From contig JBHELB010000039.1 of NCBI GenBank assembly GCA_041859045.1, forward strand, positions 106,110-170,109: a stretch of DNA of 64,000 bases. The letters are read 5' to 3'. Source of the stretch: JBHELB01 sp041859045. GTDB taxonomy: Bacteria > Hydrogenedentota > Hydrogenedentia > Hydrogenedentales > SLHB01. The position numbers were made by a program, and so were the translations under genes. The notes beneath the pieces were generated by a model that had not been told where the DNA came from, did no database searches, and saw only the letters and a list, made by a program, of their open reading frames with translations. This document shows, one piece after another, positions 1-8,313 of the stretch. How positions within the stretch are numbered: the first letter of the stretch is position 1; every line of letters begins with the position of its first letter.

Positions 1-372
1 GTGGAACTGCGGCCCGAACTGCTCGAAGTGCCCGGCATCGGCCCCGAAACCGCCGACGATATCCTGCTCTACGCCTGCGACAAGCCCGTGTTCGTCGTCG
101 ACGCCTACACCCGCCGCATCCTCAGCCGCCACGGCCTCTGCGCCCCCGATATCAAATACGAACCCCTCCGCCGCCTGTTCGAAGACCACCTGCCCCCCGA
201 CGTCCATACATTCAAGGAATACCACGGCCTCATCGTCTACACCGGCAAAGACTTCTGCCGCCGCACCACCCCCCGCTGTGAGACCTGCCCCCTGGGGGCG
301 ATGCTGAAGGGGAAAACTGCAAATTTTGCAGAAAAGAAGATCGAGAGTGTAGATCCGAGTTCTCCGGCCTGA
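1..372 (+). CDS. Endonuclease III-like DNA glycosylase, 3' end only
   Basis: This is the C-terminal part of a base-excision DNA glycosylase of the HhH-GPD superfamily; the gene begins before the window. The helix-hairpin-helix is visible as PGIGPETADD at about residues 11-20 and is followed by the catalytic aspartate in VVDAYTRR. The position of the bifunctional lyase lysine in E. coli Nth (GRKTA) is occupied by glutamate (GPETA), as in the EndoIII-related/MagIII-like branch, so a monofunctional glycosylase is likely. An iron-sulfur loop is partly present: C-x6-C-x2-C is seen, but the fourth cysteine expected five residues later is leucine. The substrate cannot be told from this fragment. Confidence 0.85.
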   Translation: MELRPELLEVPGIGPETADDILLYACDKPVFVVDAYTRRILSRHGLCAPDIKYEPLRRLFEDHLPPDVHTFKEYHGLIVYTGKDFCRRTTPRCETCPLGAMLKGKTANFAEKKIESVDPSSPA

Positions 373-381
373 TCGGGAACG

Positions 382-431
382 TTTAATATGGAATTTTTCT
401 TGCGCCATATTAAAGGCAGCCTTTAATATGG
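382..431. promoter_or_regulatory. Three half-site inverted repeat upstream of the Fic gene
   Basis: CCATATTAAAGG at 405-416 and CCTTTAATATGG at 420-431 form a perfect 12-bp inverted repeat with a 3-bp spacer. A third copy of the core, TTTAATATGG, lies at 382-391 in the same orientation as the right arm. The array ends 35 bp before the Fic start codon. The spacing and symmetry suit an operator for a dimeric DNA-binding protein. The Fic protein's own predicted C-terminal winged helix is a candidate binder, which is inference. Confidence 0.55.
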
Positions 432-466
432 GCGACGGCTGCGGGCATGTGAAAGGCACACGATAG

Positions 467-1642
467 ATGAAATACGGCATATCCAGCGATGCAACCCGTT
501 TTAGAGCAGGTAGATATATAAGTCAACCTAACGGCTACCGAGCTTTCATTCCGAATCCACTTCCTCCCGATCCCCCGATTCGGATGGACAATACCATGCT
601 AGGCGCTCTCTCCAAAGCGGATCGCGCCTTGGGGCGTTTAGATGGCTCCATTCAAACGCTTCCAAACCCAGACTTATTTGTCTATATGTATGTGCGCAAG
701 GAAGCGGTGCTTTCCAGCCAGATCGAGGGAACGCAGAGTTCGCTTCAAGACGTCTTGGCGGCCGAAGCGCGCATGTTATCTTCCAGAGGCCCAAACGATA
801 CCGGCGAAGTTGTTAATTACGTCGAAGCCATGAATCACGGACTCGAACGTCTCGCGGATCTACCTGTCTCCATCCGCCTAATCCGGGAAATCCACCAAAA
901 GCTTCTCCATGGTGTTCGAGGAACCCATCTTACACCCGGTGAATTGCGCACTACCCAGAACTGGATTGGACCAGGGGGATGCACCCTTGCCGAAGCTAGC
1001 TTCGTCCCCCCCCCTCCGCATGAAGTCCAAACGGCACTCTCAGACCTTGAACGCTTTTTGCACGATGCCACACCAGGGCCGCTATTGATCAAAATCGGCC
1101 TTGCTCATGCCCAGTTCGAGACCATTCACCCATTTCTCGACGGCAATGGTCGTGTCGGGCGACTACTGATCACTTTTTTGCTTTGCGAAAGCGGCGTGCT
1201 TCATAAGCCGGTGCTGTATCTTTCTTATTTCTTCAAGCAACATCGCCAGGAATACTACGACCTCCTGCAGGCGGTACGTGACACAGGCAATTGGGAGGCC
1301 TGGCTTGAGTTTTTTCTTCACGGCGTCTACGAAGTTAGCCAGCAGGCCACCGATACCGCCCGCCAAATTCTCATGCTTCGTGAGCAACACCGCGCCATCA
1401 TCACCGAGAAACTCGGACGTGCTGCTGGCAACGGTCACCGTACTCTCGAACACCTCTATTGGCACCCAATTGTCTCCGTTAACGAAATTCAGAAGTGGAC
1501 CGGTGCCACATATCCAGCGGCCAATAGCCTAGTTGCTCGGCTTGTTGACCACGGCATTCTCCAAGAATACACCGGTCAAACCCGAAACCGCCGGTTTATG
1601 TACAAGAGCTACATCGACTTATTCGACGTCGCCCCTCGCTAA
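467..1642 (+). CDS. Fic family protein (probable AMPylator) with inhibitory motif and winged helix
   Basis: Fic proteins transfer AMP, or another nucleotide-derived moiety, from a nucleotide to target hydroxyls. The catalytic HPFLDGNGRVGR signature sits at residues 221-232 and has the histidine and phosphate-binding GNGR intact. An N-terminal SSQIEG (residues 83-88) matches the class II inhibitory motif S/T-x-x-x-E-G/N, so activity is probably autoinhibited. The last ~80 residues look like a winged-helix domain typical of this large Fic_N subgroup. At 391 residues it has the usual length. It sits behind an inverted-repeat array, with a nucleotidyltransferase gene following. Base composition is less GC-rich than most of the window, suggesting acquisition. 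The target is unknown. Confidence 0.93.
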   Translation: MKYGISSDATRFRAGRYISQPNGYRAFIPNPLPPDPPIRMDNTMLGALSKADRALGRLDGSIQTLPNPDLFVYMYVRKEAVLSSQIEGTQSSLQDVLAAEARMLSSRGPNDTGEVVNYVEAMNHGLERLADLPVSIRLIREIHQKLLHGVRGTHLTPGELRTTQNWIGPGGCTLAEASFVPPPPHEVQTALSDLERFLHDATPGPLLIKIGLAHAQFETIHPFLDGNGRVGRLLITFLLCESGVLHKPVLYLSYFFKQHRQEYYDLLQAVRDTGNWEAWLEFFLHGVYEVSQQATDTARQILMLREQHRAIITEKLGRAAGNGHRTLEHLYWHPIVSVNEIQKWTGATYPAANSLVARLVDHGILQEYTGQTRNRRFMYKSYIDLFDVAPR

Positions 1643-1685
1643 GCTCAAACAATAGATAACCGTGGGTCTAAGAAAGGGCAGCCAT

Positions 1686-2504
1686 ATGTGTAAGGATCTA
1701 TGGAGTATGGATGACCAACCACCCGAAGTTATAGCCATCCTGGATTGGTGGAAGTCTCGGGTATGCGAGGTCTTCGAGAACAAATTGCGGGGCGTTTTTC
1801 TGTTTGGCAGTGTGGCCTTGGGTGAGTTTGCGCCGAAATGGAGTGACATAGACACGTGTATTGTTGTCACCGCTCCTGTCGGTGATATGCAAGCCGAGGC
1901 GATGTGTGCGAGCATGGCGGAAATGGACGAACGCTTCAGACAACAAGAGGCCGATGGGTGGCGTTCACCGCAAACGGTCCAAGGAGCTATCATCACCCCC
2001 CAGCAAGCAGCTGAGATCGGACACACGGAGACGTGTTTCTATGCTCGGGGGAGTCGCGGCGTTCATGCGCACTGCGATCCCTTCTCCGCGTTCGATCGTT
2101 ACCAACTGGCACACCACCGCAGGCTACTCTGGGGAAATGATGTCTATTTCGCTCCGCCTTCCCGAAAAGACCTTATCGAAATGGCGGTGAGAGACATGAA
2201 TCTGTTTTCAGCGGTAGCGAAAGCGCCTGAAACGTATTCCCCAATCATGCTTGCAGGGATGCTTCACTGGGCCGCTCGCTCACTTGTCTTTTGGCGGGAT
2301 GGACGTCTCCTTTCGAAGAGCGCCGCGCTGAAATCTGAGATAGTCCGAAATTCTTCCTTGGCAAAAGCATTTGGACTGGCACTCAAGGTTCGCGATCAAG
2401 GTTCCGCGCGAGCGGTTGCGCATAGTGATGCGCTACGCGAGGTGTTTCGAGACTTTGGCCCTTTGATCCTCGCAGAGCATGAACAGGTCTTGCGTGTGGT
2501 GTAA
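1686..2504 (+). CDS. AadA-like nucleotidyltransferase domain protein
   Basis: The N-terminal half carries the polymerase-beta-type nucleotidyltransferase signature, GS at residues 41-42 and SDID at 53-56, followed by a helical C-terminal half. This is the arrangement of aminoglycoside adenylyltransferase-like proteins. The metal-binding aspartates appear intact, so transfer of a nucleotide to a small molecule or macromolecule is plausible. Aminoglycoside resistance cannot be asserted. I chose the ATG at 1686 because AAGAAAGGG lies 7 bases upstream; a GTG at 1662 in the same frame is the alternative. The gene follows the Fic gene by about 40 bp and shares its lower GC content, so the two may have been acquired together. 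Confidence 0.75.
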   Translation: MCKDLWSMDDQPPEVIAILDWWKSRVCEVFENKLRGVFLFGSVALGEFAPKWSDIDTCIVVTAPVGDMQAEAMCASMAEMDERFRQQEADGWRSPQTVQGAIITPQQAAEIGHTETCFYARGSRGVHAHCDPFSAFDRYQLAHHRRLLWGNDVYFAPPSRKDLIEMAVRDMNLFSAVAKAPETYSPIMLAGMLHWAARSLVFWRDGRLLSKSAALKSEIVRNSSLAKAFGLALKVRDQGSARAVAHSDALREVFRDFGPLILAEHEQVLRVV

Positions 2505-2555
2505 TGTGGGGCCCTTGATGGACAGCGGCGTGTCGCCGCAGGGAAGGGATAGCAC

Positions 2556-4361
2556 TTGTCTGACACGACATGGACTTTCGAGGGGCAGTCGCCTGATCCG
2601 ACTGCGCATTATGTTCGGGATTTTCTCCGGAATGCCGAGGGCGCGGCTATCCACCCGACCGGGCTTACCGCCGCCCGCTACGTGGACTTGGTCGAGGCGA
2701 ATGTCGGGTATTTCGCAAAGCATCAGGATGAACACGGCGCGATCATCGATCCCTACCGCAAGATCGAGTGGCAGTACGCGACGCCGTCGTTCGCGTTGGG
2801 TGCGATTTTTTGCGTGATCACGCGTGGGCGCGACGATCTGTTGGAGCCGGCCGCAAAGGCGATGGATTGGGCGACGACATGTTTGAACAAGCGCGAGGTC
2901 CCACAGCAGCACGAGGACTTCTACGCCCCGCTCTTGGCGCACGCGTTGCCGCTGCTTAATGGGCGCGTTAGCGAAGCGCGGTACAGCATGTGGCGTGAAC
3001 GGCTCGTATTCGACCCGCGCGAGATCTACCGCGATCGGCCCGGCGGCGGGAACTGGAACGTGGTGGCGCTCAGCGGGGATTACCTGCTCTTTAAGCAGGG
3101 GCTTCGAGAGGATGACTCGTACACGCGGGAGTGTCTGGCCGCGCAAGGACGTCATTTTGCAAACCCGTTGGGGCTGTATTGCGAAGGCCCTATGCCCTAC
3201 GACCACTTCCCGCGGATCTGGGCGGCGGACATGTTGACGGCCGGATACGCGGGTGAGCATGCGGACGACCTGGCCGAGATGCTTCGGCGGGCGGCGTTGG
3301 CCAGTTTGTTCATGCAATCGCCCTTGGGCGAATTGCCTGCGGGCGGGCGCAGTGCGCATCACCAATGGAACGAGGCGGAGCAGTGCGTCACGTACGAGAT
3401 TTTCGCCGCCAAGTCCAAACAAGAAGGCAATCTGCCGCTGGCGCGGGCGTATAAACGCGCCGCGCGCCTCGCGTTGCAGTCGATGACCCGCTGGCAGCGT
3501 CCCTCGGGCGAACTCTGGGTCATGAAGAACAAAGTTGACCCGTCTGAACAGTTCGCTTTCGAGCATTATACCTCGCACTCCCAGTACAACTTGCTGGCTA
3601 TGGCGATGTTGGTCATTGCGCACGAACACGCACAGTCCACAGAAGACGTGCCGGAGGGGCCTGCTCCTGCGGACATCGGCGGGTTCGTATTCGAGACGGG
3701 ACTTCCCTTCGGCAAGGTCTTCGCCAATGCCGGCGGGGCGTACATCGAGATCGAGACGCAGAGCGATCCTGACCACAATCCCGAGGGCCTCCTGCGAATT
3801 CACTTCAAAGACGGTGACCCTCAGATCGGGCCGAGCGATGGCCTTACCGCAGCGCCGCGTTATCTGCTGCCTGATGCTGGCCGCGTAAGCGTCGCCGTGG
3901 GCGTGGCGTGGCACGACCGGTTGGGCGCTTGGCGTTCCGTCGCGGAGTACGACCGGGGGCGTATTCGTGAGGTCGAGGTCGAGCGGCTTAGAGAGTCGCC
4001 GGAAGAGGTCCGTTTTGATGTGAAATACCGCGCCGACTTCGACGGGCCCGCCGAAGTGATTGAGCATTACTGCGTCACCCCAGAAGCGGTGCATGTTCAG
4101 TACGAAGTCACGAGCTACAACGGGCCGCTCCGGCTTCAATGGCCGGTCTTAGCGGATAATGGTCAGGAAAAGACCGAGATCTTTGTGGCGGACCACATCG
4201 TTACGGTTCGACTAGGCGGAAAAGAACAGGTTTTCCGGGTCGCCGGTGCCGATTCCGTCGTGGTTGGGGAAGAACGCCACCCCGGCCGAAACGGATGGTC
4301 ACGGCTCGCCATCGCCGACAATACGAAAGGCAACACTCTCACGCTGACCGTAGAGATCTGA
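2556..4361 (+). CDS. Putative glycan-active enzyme, helical N-domain plus beta-rich C-domain
   Basis: I do not recognise the exact family. The first ~380 residues are helical with regularly spaced aromatic and acidic segments, as in alpha/alpha-toroid glycoside hydrolases and polysaccharide lyases. They include a conserved-looking GRSAHHQWNEA at about residues 267-277 and a HYTSHSQYN segment near 344. From about 370 on, the chain is beta-rich, like the C-terminal sandwich of heparinase-type lyases. No signal peptide is evident, so a cytoplasmic role on imported oligosaccharide is possible. The start is TTG at 2556, preceded by GGGAAGGGA at good spacing. It ends convergently with the gene at 4484-7756, with a hairpin between them. 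Confidence 0.6.
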   Translation: MSDTTWTFEGQSPDPTAHYVRDFLRNAEGAAIHPTGLTAARYVDLVEANVGYFAKHQDEHGAIIDPYRKIEWQYATPSFALGAIFCVITRGRDDLLEPAAKAMDWATTCLNKREVPQQHEDFYAPLLAHALPLLNGRVSEARYSMWRERLVFDPREIYRDRPGGGNWNVVALSGDYLLFKQGLREDDSYTRECLAAQGRHFANPLGLYCEGPMPYDHFPRIWAADMLTAGYAGEHADDLAEMLRRAALASLFMQSPLGELPAGGRSAHHQWNEAEQCVTYEIFAAKSKQEGNLPLARAYKRAARLALQSMTRWQRPSGELWVMKNKVDPSEQFAFEHYTSHSQYNLLAMAMLVIAHEHAQSTEDVPEGPAPADIGGFVFETGLPFGKVFANAGGAYIEIETQSDPDHNPEGLLRIHFKDGDPQIGPSDGLTAAPRYLLPDAGRVSVAVGVAWHDRLGAWRSVAEYDRGRIREVEVERLRESPEEVRFDVKYRADFDGPAEVIEHYCVTPEAVHVQYEVTSYNGPLRLQWPVLADNGQEKTEIFVADHIVTVRLGGKEQVFRVAGADSVVVGEERHPGRNGWSRLAIADNTKGNTLTLTVEI

Positions 4362-4405
4362 GCCTTACAGAAACCAATCGAATATGCTGTCCCCATAATT
4401 TTCAA

Positions 4406-4445
4406 CGCCCCGAGATGGTGCCGTGTTCGACACAACCTCGGGGCG
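4406..4445. terminator. Shared hairpin between convergent genes
   Basis: CGCCCCGAG (4406-4414) pairs perfectly with CTCGGGGCG (4437-4445) around a 22-base interior that can pair further. On the minus strand the hairpin is followed by TTGAAAATT. It sits between the converging ends of the genes at 2556-4361 and 4484-7756 and can plausibly serve both. There is no long T-run on either side. Confidence 0.5.
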
Positions 4446-4483
4446 CCATTTTGGGTCTACAGACTACCTAGATCGTTTGTGGG

Positions 4484-7400
4484 TTACTCCCATGTGCTGC
4501 TCACCGCCAAACCGGCCGGTGTGCAGGTTGTCCACACTTGGCCCGGGGCAAGCGTTCCGATATTGATCGGGTCGTGTGTGCCGATCGTGATCGTAACGTT
4601 GTCCGCGGAATCGACGCTGCTGGTGTTCACAACAAACACCTGTTGGAATCCGTCGAAATCGCCCGCAAGGATGACCTGCTCGATCAGTTGCGGCGTGCCG
4701 GGGATTAGCGCGTCGACGCGCGACTTGTTCCAGTAACTGGCCAGCGTGATACCGGACACCGCCGGGCCGCCGACCAGGTTGGGAATGATTGGCGTATCGA
4801 TTTCCGAATCGAAAACGCTCGTTCCCTTGAGCGCCGAGTCGTTCAGCGCCAGGCCCTTCAAGATATCGTCGGAGAAGGTCGGGCTATTGGCAGCGACCGC
4901 ATCGCTTGGCATGTTCGAGAGCACGGTGAACTTGCCCAGCGAACCATAGGTCGTATCGCTGGTATAGTTGTTGCAGGTGACCGTCGCGTCGTGCGCAAGA
5001 ACGATCGACCCGTGCAGCTTGAGCATGCCCGGCGTGGCAAGACCGCCCGCCGCGCCCGTGCCGCCCGTACCGCCTGCAGCGCCGTTGCCACCCGTGCCCC
5101 CATTGCCGCCATAGGCGCCGTTGCCGCCCGTGCCGCCGAACCAAATCCCGAAAATAGAGCCTCCCGCTGCGCCGTTAGTGCGTCCCGTGGAGGTGCTGCC
5201 CGTGGGAGCGCCACCGGAACTGCCGTTTGCGCCGCTGGTACCCAGGGAGCCTGTACTCGCCGAACCGGCCGAGATGTCGACCGATGCGCCGGATTCAAGC
5301 TGGAGAAGACCCAGTGCCGACAGGATGATGGCGCCGCCGCCGTTCGCGCCTGTCCCACCGGCTCCACCTACGCCGCCCGCGCCGCCTGCGCCACCCGTGC
5401 CACCGGCTTTGCCTGTGCCGCCGTGGCCGCCTGCACCGCCGTTGGTCCAGAGCCAGCCGGTCCACATGGTCCATCCCAAGGCGCCGCCGCCGCCACCGCC
5501 ACCACCGCCGGCTTCACCGCTACCACCGCCGCCGCCGCTGCCGCCGCCGCCAGCAGCGCCACCACCACCCCCGCCGCCGCCGCCATTGCCGGCGGCAATC
5601 GCCAGCGAATCAGCCGCGAAATTGAACTCAGCGCCGCCGCCTTGGGAGCCAGTCCCGCCGACCGTACCCACAGTGCCGCTGTTGCCATTCGCGCCACTAT
5701 TGCCGGTGCCGCCTGCGCCACCCGGCGAACCGCTGCCGCCAAGGCCACCGGAACCGGCGGCGCCACCACCGCCGCCGCCCGCGCCACCCGCGCCGCCGGA
5801 ACCGCCCGTCGCGCCTGCGCCGCCTGCGCCGCCAGAACCGCCGGGCCCACCACTACCGACGCCTACGGTATTGCCGTAGCCCAGCGAACCGCTTTGTCCT
5901 GCGGAACCTGCGCCGCCGGTGCTTCCGGTTGCGCCATGGGTGCCTGGGGAACCGTCGGCGCCTGCCCCGCCTGCGCCACCGGCCGTCAGGGGAATGCCCG
6001 TGCCCCCAGCACCGCCGCCGGCACCACCGGGTGCGCTTCCGCCGTTGACAGTAGCGCCGCCATTTCCGGATGCGCCACCCGAATTTCCTGCGCCACCCGC
6101 GCCGCCGCCCGCGCGGCCGGATAAGCTTCCGGAAACGTCAAAGGCAGCCGCGATATAGGCGTCTTTATTCGATGCTAACGATAGGGGACGTGCTCCGGAG
6201 ACTTGTACGGTATAACCGCTCGGGATCACGATCTCGCCGAAATCGAATACGGCTACGCCCGCACTTGAGACGCGCCCGGAAACGGCCGCACCGCCATTGA
6301 GTTGGTAATACGGCGTGCCGTTGGTGTTGAACGCGAGCGTGCCGGTCCCGCTCAGGACAAGATCGCCCAGCGAGCCGTCGCTGGTGTAGACGTCCGAGAA
6401 GGACGACGCGGACGACGACTGCACCACGACCGTCCGCTGCACTTGGGCCGAATTTCCGGCCGTGTCTTGCACGGTGTAGGTGACGTAGTACGTCCCCGCG
6501 ACAGTCGTGTTGACCGGCAGGCCTGTGGTCACGATCTGCGCGGTGATATTGCCGTCGCGATTGTCCGATGCCGTTGCGCCCGCGTCCGCGTACGGCGCGC
6601 CAAAGGCCAACGTCGTGGGATTGGCGCCATTGAGGGTAATCACCGGGGCGGTCGTGTCGGGCGGCGCCACGACATAGACCGTGCGCGTGGCCGAACCGGT
6701 ATTCGAGCTGCGGTCCGTGGCGTAGTAAGTGATCTGATACGTTCCGATCACGGCCAAGTTCACGTTGTTGGTCACGTTGCTAATGGCGACATTGCCATCA
6801 CGCGCGTCCCACGCCGTTGCACCGGGATCGGTGTATGTCGTGTTTTGCGTCACCGATACGGGATTGACGCCCGTCACCGTCACCGTTGGCGGCGTGGTAT
6901 CCGCCGACAACGGATTGGCCAACCAGTTGCTCAGGACCTGGTCGTATACGTTTTGGACCAGTACCGTGTAGCCGCTCGAGGAAAGATGGATGGCATCGCG
7001 GTTCTCGGAAGTGCCCGCCAACGCCGCCAGCGGAGTCGGATAATCGCGCCAGCCGCCCGGGTACGGATTGTAATTCGGCAGTGCGCCGGGCTTTGCCGCA
7101 TACGCCGGGCTGTTCAGCCACCACTGCATCAATCCGAAATTCTGGACATACGCCACACGCGGATTCGCATCGGCGAGGGCTCGTTTCTGTAGCCCCATGT
7201 CGATGAACGCGTCGTTGACTTGGCGCGGCGTCGGTTGGCCGAGGTTCATCCAGACCAACAAATCGTTGTTGTCTTGCGTAAGCGTGTCCATGAGGTTCAG
7301 ATAGTCGTAGTCGACGAGCACGATTCGGATATCCGCTCGACGCGACAAAATGTAGTTGACCACCGTCTGAATGTTGTTGCGGATTGTGGACTTGAGATTG

Positions 7401-7756
7401 GTCCATGCGGCGCCGCTCATGCCGACGTACCAACCTCCGCCTTGCTGTCCGGCAAGCATGTCGTTTCCGCTCATGCTGACGTAGACAATGTCGATACTGG
7501 GATTGGCGGCAAGTTCAGCGCCCACAAGATCGAGAACGCCAAGCGAGTTGGCCGCCCATGCGGCGGCTGTCGAACCGCTGATGGCGGTATTGGCCCCCAC
7601 GACCCCAACCCCTGTGACATTCTGAACTATGCTGTCAGCCCACAGATATTGCGTCCAACTATCGCCGACCAGCAAAATCCGGTTTACCGCATGTGCACTA
7701 CCCATCGCCGCAAAGCACAGGACAAAGCACAGCGTTATTCTTGTCCAACGGCTCAT
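4484..7756 (-). CDS. Exported SGNH-hydrolase / DUF5011 / glycine-rich repeat protein
   Basis: This 1090-residue protein starts with a Sec signal peptide (residues 1-23, ending AHA). An SGNH/GDSL hydrolase domain follows: GDSW (31-34, nucleophile Ser33), GND (97-99) and D254-x-x-H257 complete the expected catalytic set. Two DUF5011-type Ig-like domains occupy about 287-362 and 367-447; each has the D-x-G-A-T-A and TY-x-x-T/Y-D-x-x-N signature. A beta-rich linker leads to a ~370-residue Gly/Ala/Ser tract (about 546-915) resembling mycobacterial PGRS or collagen-like low complexity. A non-repetitive beta-rich C-terminus closes the protein. A cell-surface or secreted esterase or deacetylase acting on polysaccharide is plausible. 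No sorting signal was recognised. Confidence 0.8.
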   Translation of the reverse strand: MSRWTRITLCFVLCFAAMGSAHAVNRILLVGDSWTQYLWADSIVQNVTGVGVVGANTAISGSTAAAWAANSLGVLDLVGAELAANPSIDIVYVSMSGNDMLAGQQGGGWYVGMSGAAWTNLKSTIRNNIQTVVNYILSRRADIRIVLVDYDYLNLMDTLTQDNNDLLVWMNLGQPTPRQVNDAFIDMGLQKRALADANPRVAYVQNFGLMQWWLNSPAYAAKPGALPNYNPYPGGWRDYPTPLAALAGTSENRDAIHLSSSGYTVLVQNVYDQVLSNWLANPLSADTTPPTVTVTGVNPVSVTQNTTYTDPGATAWDARDGNVAISNVTNNVNLAVIGTYQITYYATDRSSNTGSATRTVYVVAPPDTTAPVITLNGANPTTLAFGAPYADAGATASDNRDGNITAQIVTTGLPVNTTVAGTYYVTYTVQDTAGNSAQVQRTVVVQSSSASSFSDVYTSDGSLGDLVLSGTGTLAFNTNGTPYYQLNGGAAVSGRVSSAGVAVFDFGEIVIPSGYTVQVSGARPLSLASNKDAYIAAAFDVSGSLSGRAGGGAGGAGNSGGASGNGGATVNGGSAPGGAGGGAGGTGIPLTAGGAGGAGADGSPGTHGATGSTGGAGSAGQSGSLGYGNTVGVGSGGPGGSGGAGGAGATGGSGGAGGAGGGGGGAAGSGGLGGSGSPGGAGGTGNSGANGNSGTVGTVGGTGSQGGGAEFNFAADSLAIAAGNGGGGGGGGGAAGGGGSGGGGGSGEAGGGGGGGGGALGWTMWTGWLWTNGGAGGHGGTGKAGGTGGAGGAGGVGGAGGTGANGGGAIILSALGLLQLESGASVDISAGSASTGSLGTSGANGSSGGAPTGSTSTGRTNGAAGGSIFGIWFGGTGGNGAYGGNGGTGGNGAAGGTGGTGAAGGLATPGMLKLHGSIVLAHDATVTCNNYTSDTTYGSLGKFTVLSNMPSDAVAANSPTFSDDILKGLALNDSALKGTSVFDSEIDTPIIPNLVGGPAVSGITLASYWNKSRVDALIPGTPQLIEQVILAGDFDGFQQVFVVNTSSVDSADNVTITIGTHDPINIGTLAPGQVWTTCTPAGLAVSSTWE
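5010..6121 (-). repeat. Gly-rich (GGx)n low-complexity coding tract
   Basis: This stretch encodes the glycine-rich part of the SGNH/DUF5011 protein through imperfect GGN repeats, read on the plus strand as runs of GCC and CCG. The units are irregular (GGAGGAGG, GGTGG, GNSGG type) rather than one exact period. The high GC and triplet bias create long spurious Pro/Ala-rich open frames on the opposite strand. Such tracts are prone to slippage and assembly collapse. Confidence 0.85.
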
Positions 7757-8313
7757 TTCAACCCCTCCCTTTCGATTTTCCCCTTCGGATTATGCTCACC
7801 CCCCTATAGGGTCAGACACGACAGAGTTCATACGGCATTCAAAAAAAGCTGTCCGGTTGATTGAATCAACGGGACAGCCTTTTGCTGACATGATCTTGAT
7901 TTGGCTTTGGCAAGCGACAACTTAAAGCATCCTCTCCCCCAATTGCGTGCCAAAGCAAAAAGAAAAACGTATCTACCTGGCACAAATACAACCGCCGAGA
8001 ATCGGCTTTTTCTCAGTTAGCTTACACCGAACAGGCGCGCTCCGCAACCCCCACATCGAGTAATATGAGAAAAATATAATATATGCGTCCGTGTTTCTAG
8101 TAAGGCTACGGTTTTTTGAGTAGGTATCAGCCTCGGCTCTCGCCCGTCGATCTGGGTAATGTCCTTTGGGCCGAGTCACCTATGCCTCGTTTGGGCTGGA
8201 ATGGGGCAGAGGTGCCTCAAATCGGGTGTGGAAACGGGGTGCTCAAAGTGTTAACGTGCTGCAATTAAATGGGTTGAATCGTGCTAGGAGGTTGGCATGC
8301 GGGGTGCTTCTGT
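7757..8313. other. Intergenic region between divergent genes, partly AT-rich
   Basis: No convincing protein gene was seen in these 557 bases. The region contains a terminator-like hairpin (7841-7884), an AT-rich patch at about 8060-8090 with an exact TATAAT at 8075-8080, and a T6 run near 8112. It should carry the promoter of the minus-strand SGNH gene and of the plus-strand Bat operon. A 68-codon minus-strand frame at 7973-8179 has no supporting features. Confidence 0.6.
7841..7884 (-). terminator. Rho-independent terminator-like hairpin with T-run on the minus strand
   Basis: GCTGTCCGGTTGA (7848-7860) pairs with TCAACGGGACAGC (7866-7878), giving a 13-bp stem with one mismatch and a 5-base loop. 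Seven A residues at 7841-7847 become a T7 tail when read on the minus strand; a weaker CCTTTT flanks the other side. It lies upstream of the minus-strand SGNH gene, so it would terminate a transcript coming from 7880-8280 in which no gene is known. Confidence 0.65.

Noticed and set aside
2433..4139. 568-codon minus-strand frame
   Set aside because: It is antisense to the well-formed gene at 2556-4361, is Arg/His/Val-rich in the manner of GC-rich antisense frames, and shows no motif.
4991..6158. Long Ala/Pro-rich open frames on the plus strand opposite the glycine-rich tract
   Set aside because: They are shadows of GC-rich triplet repeats in the SGNH/DUF5011 gene. They have no ribosome-binding site, domain or sensible composition.
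7973..8179. 68-codon minus-strand frame in the AT-rich gap
   Set aside because: It has no clear Shine-Dalgarno, an odd composition and no hydrophobic or conserved pattern. A non-coding RNA is more plausible there.
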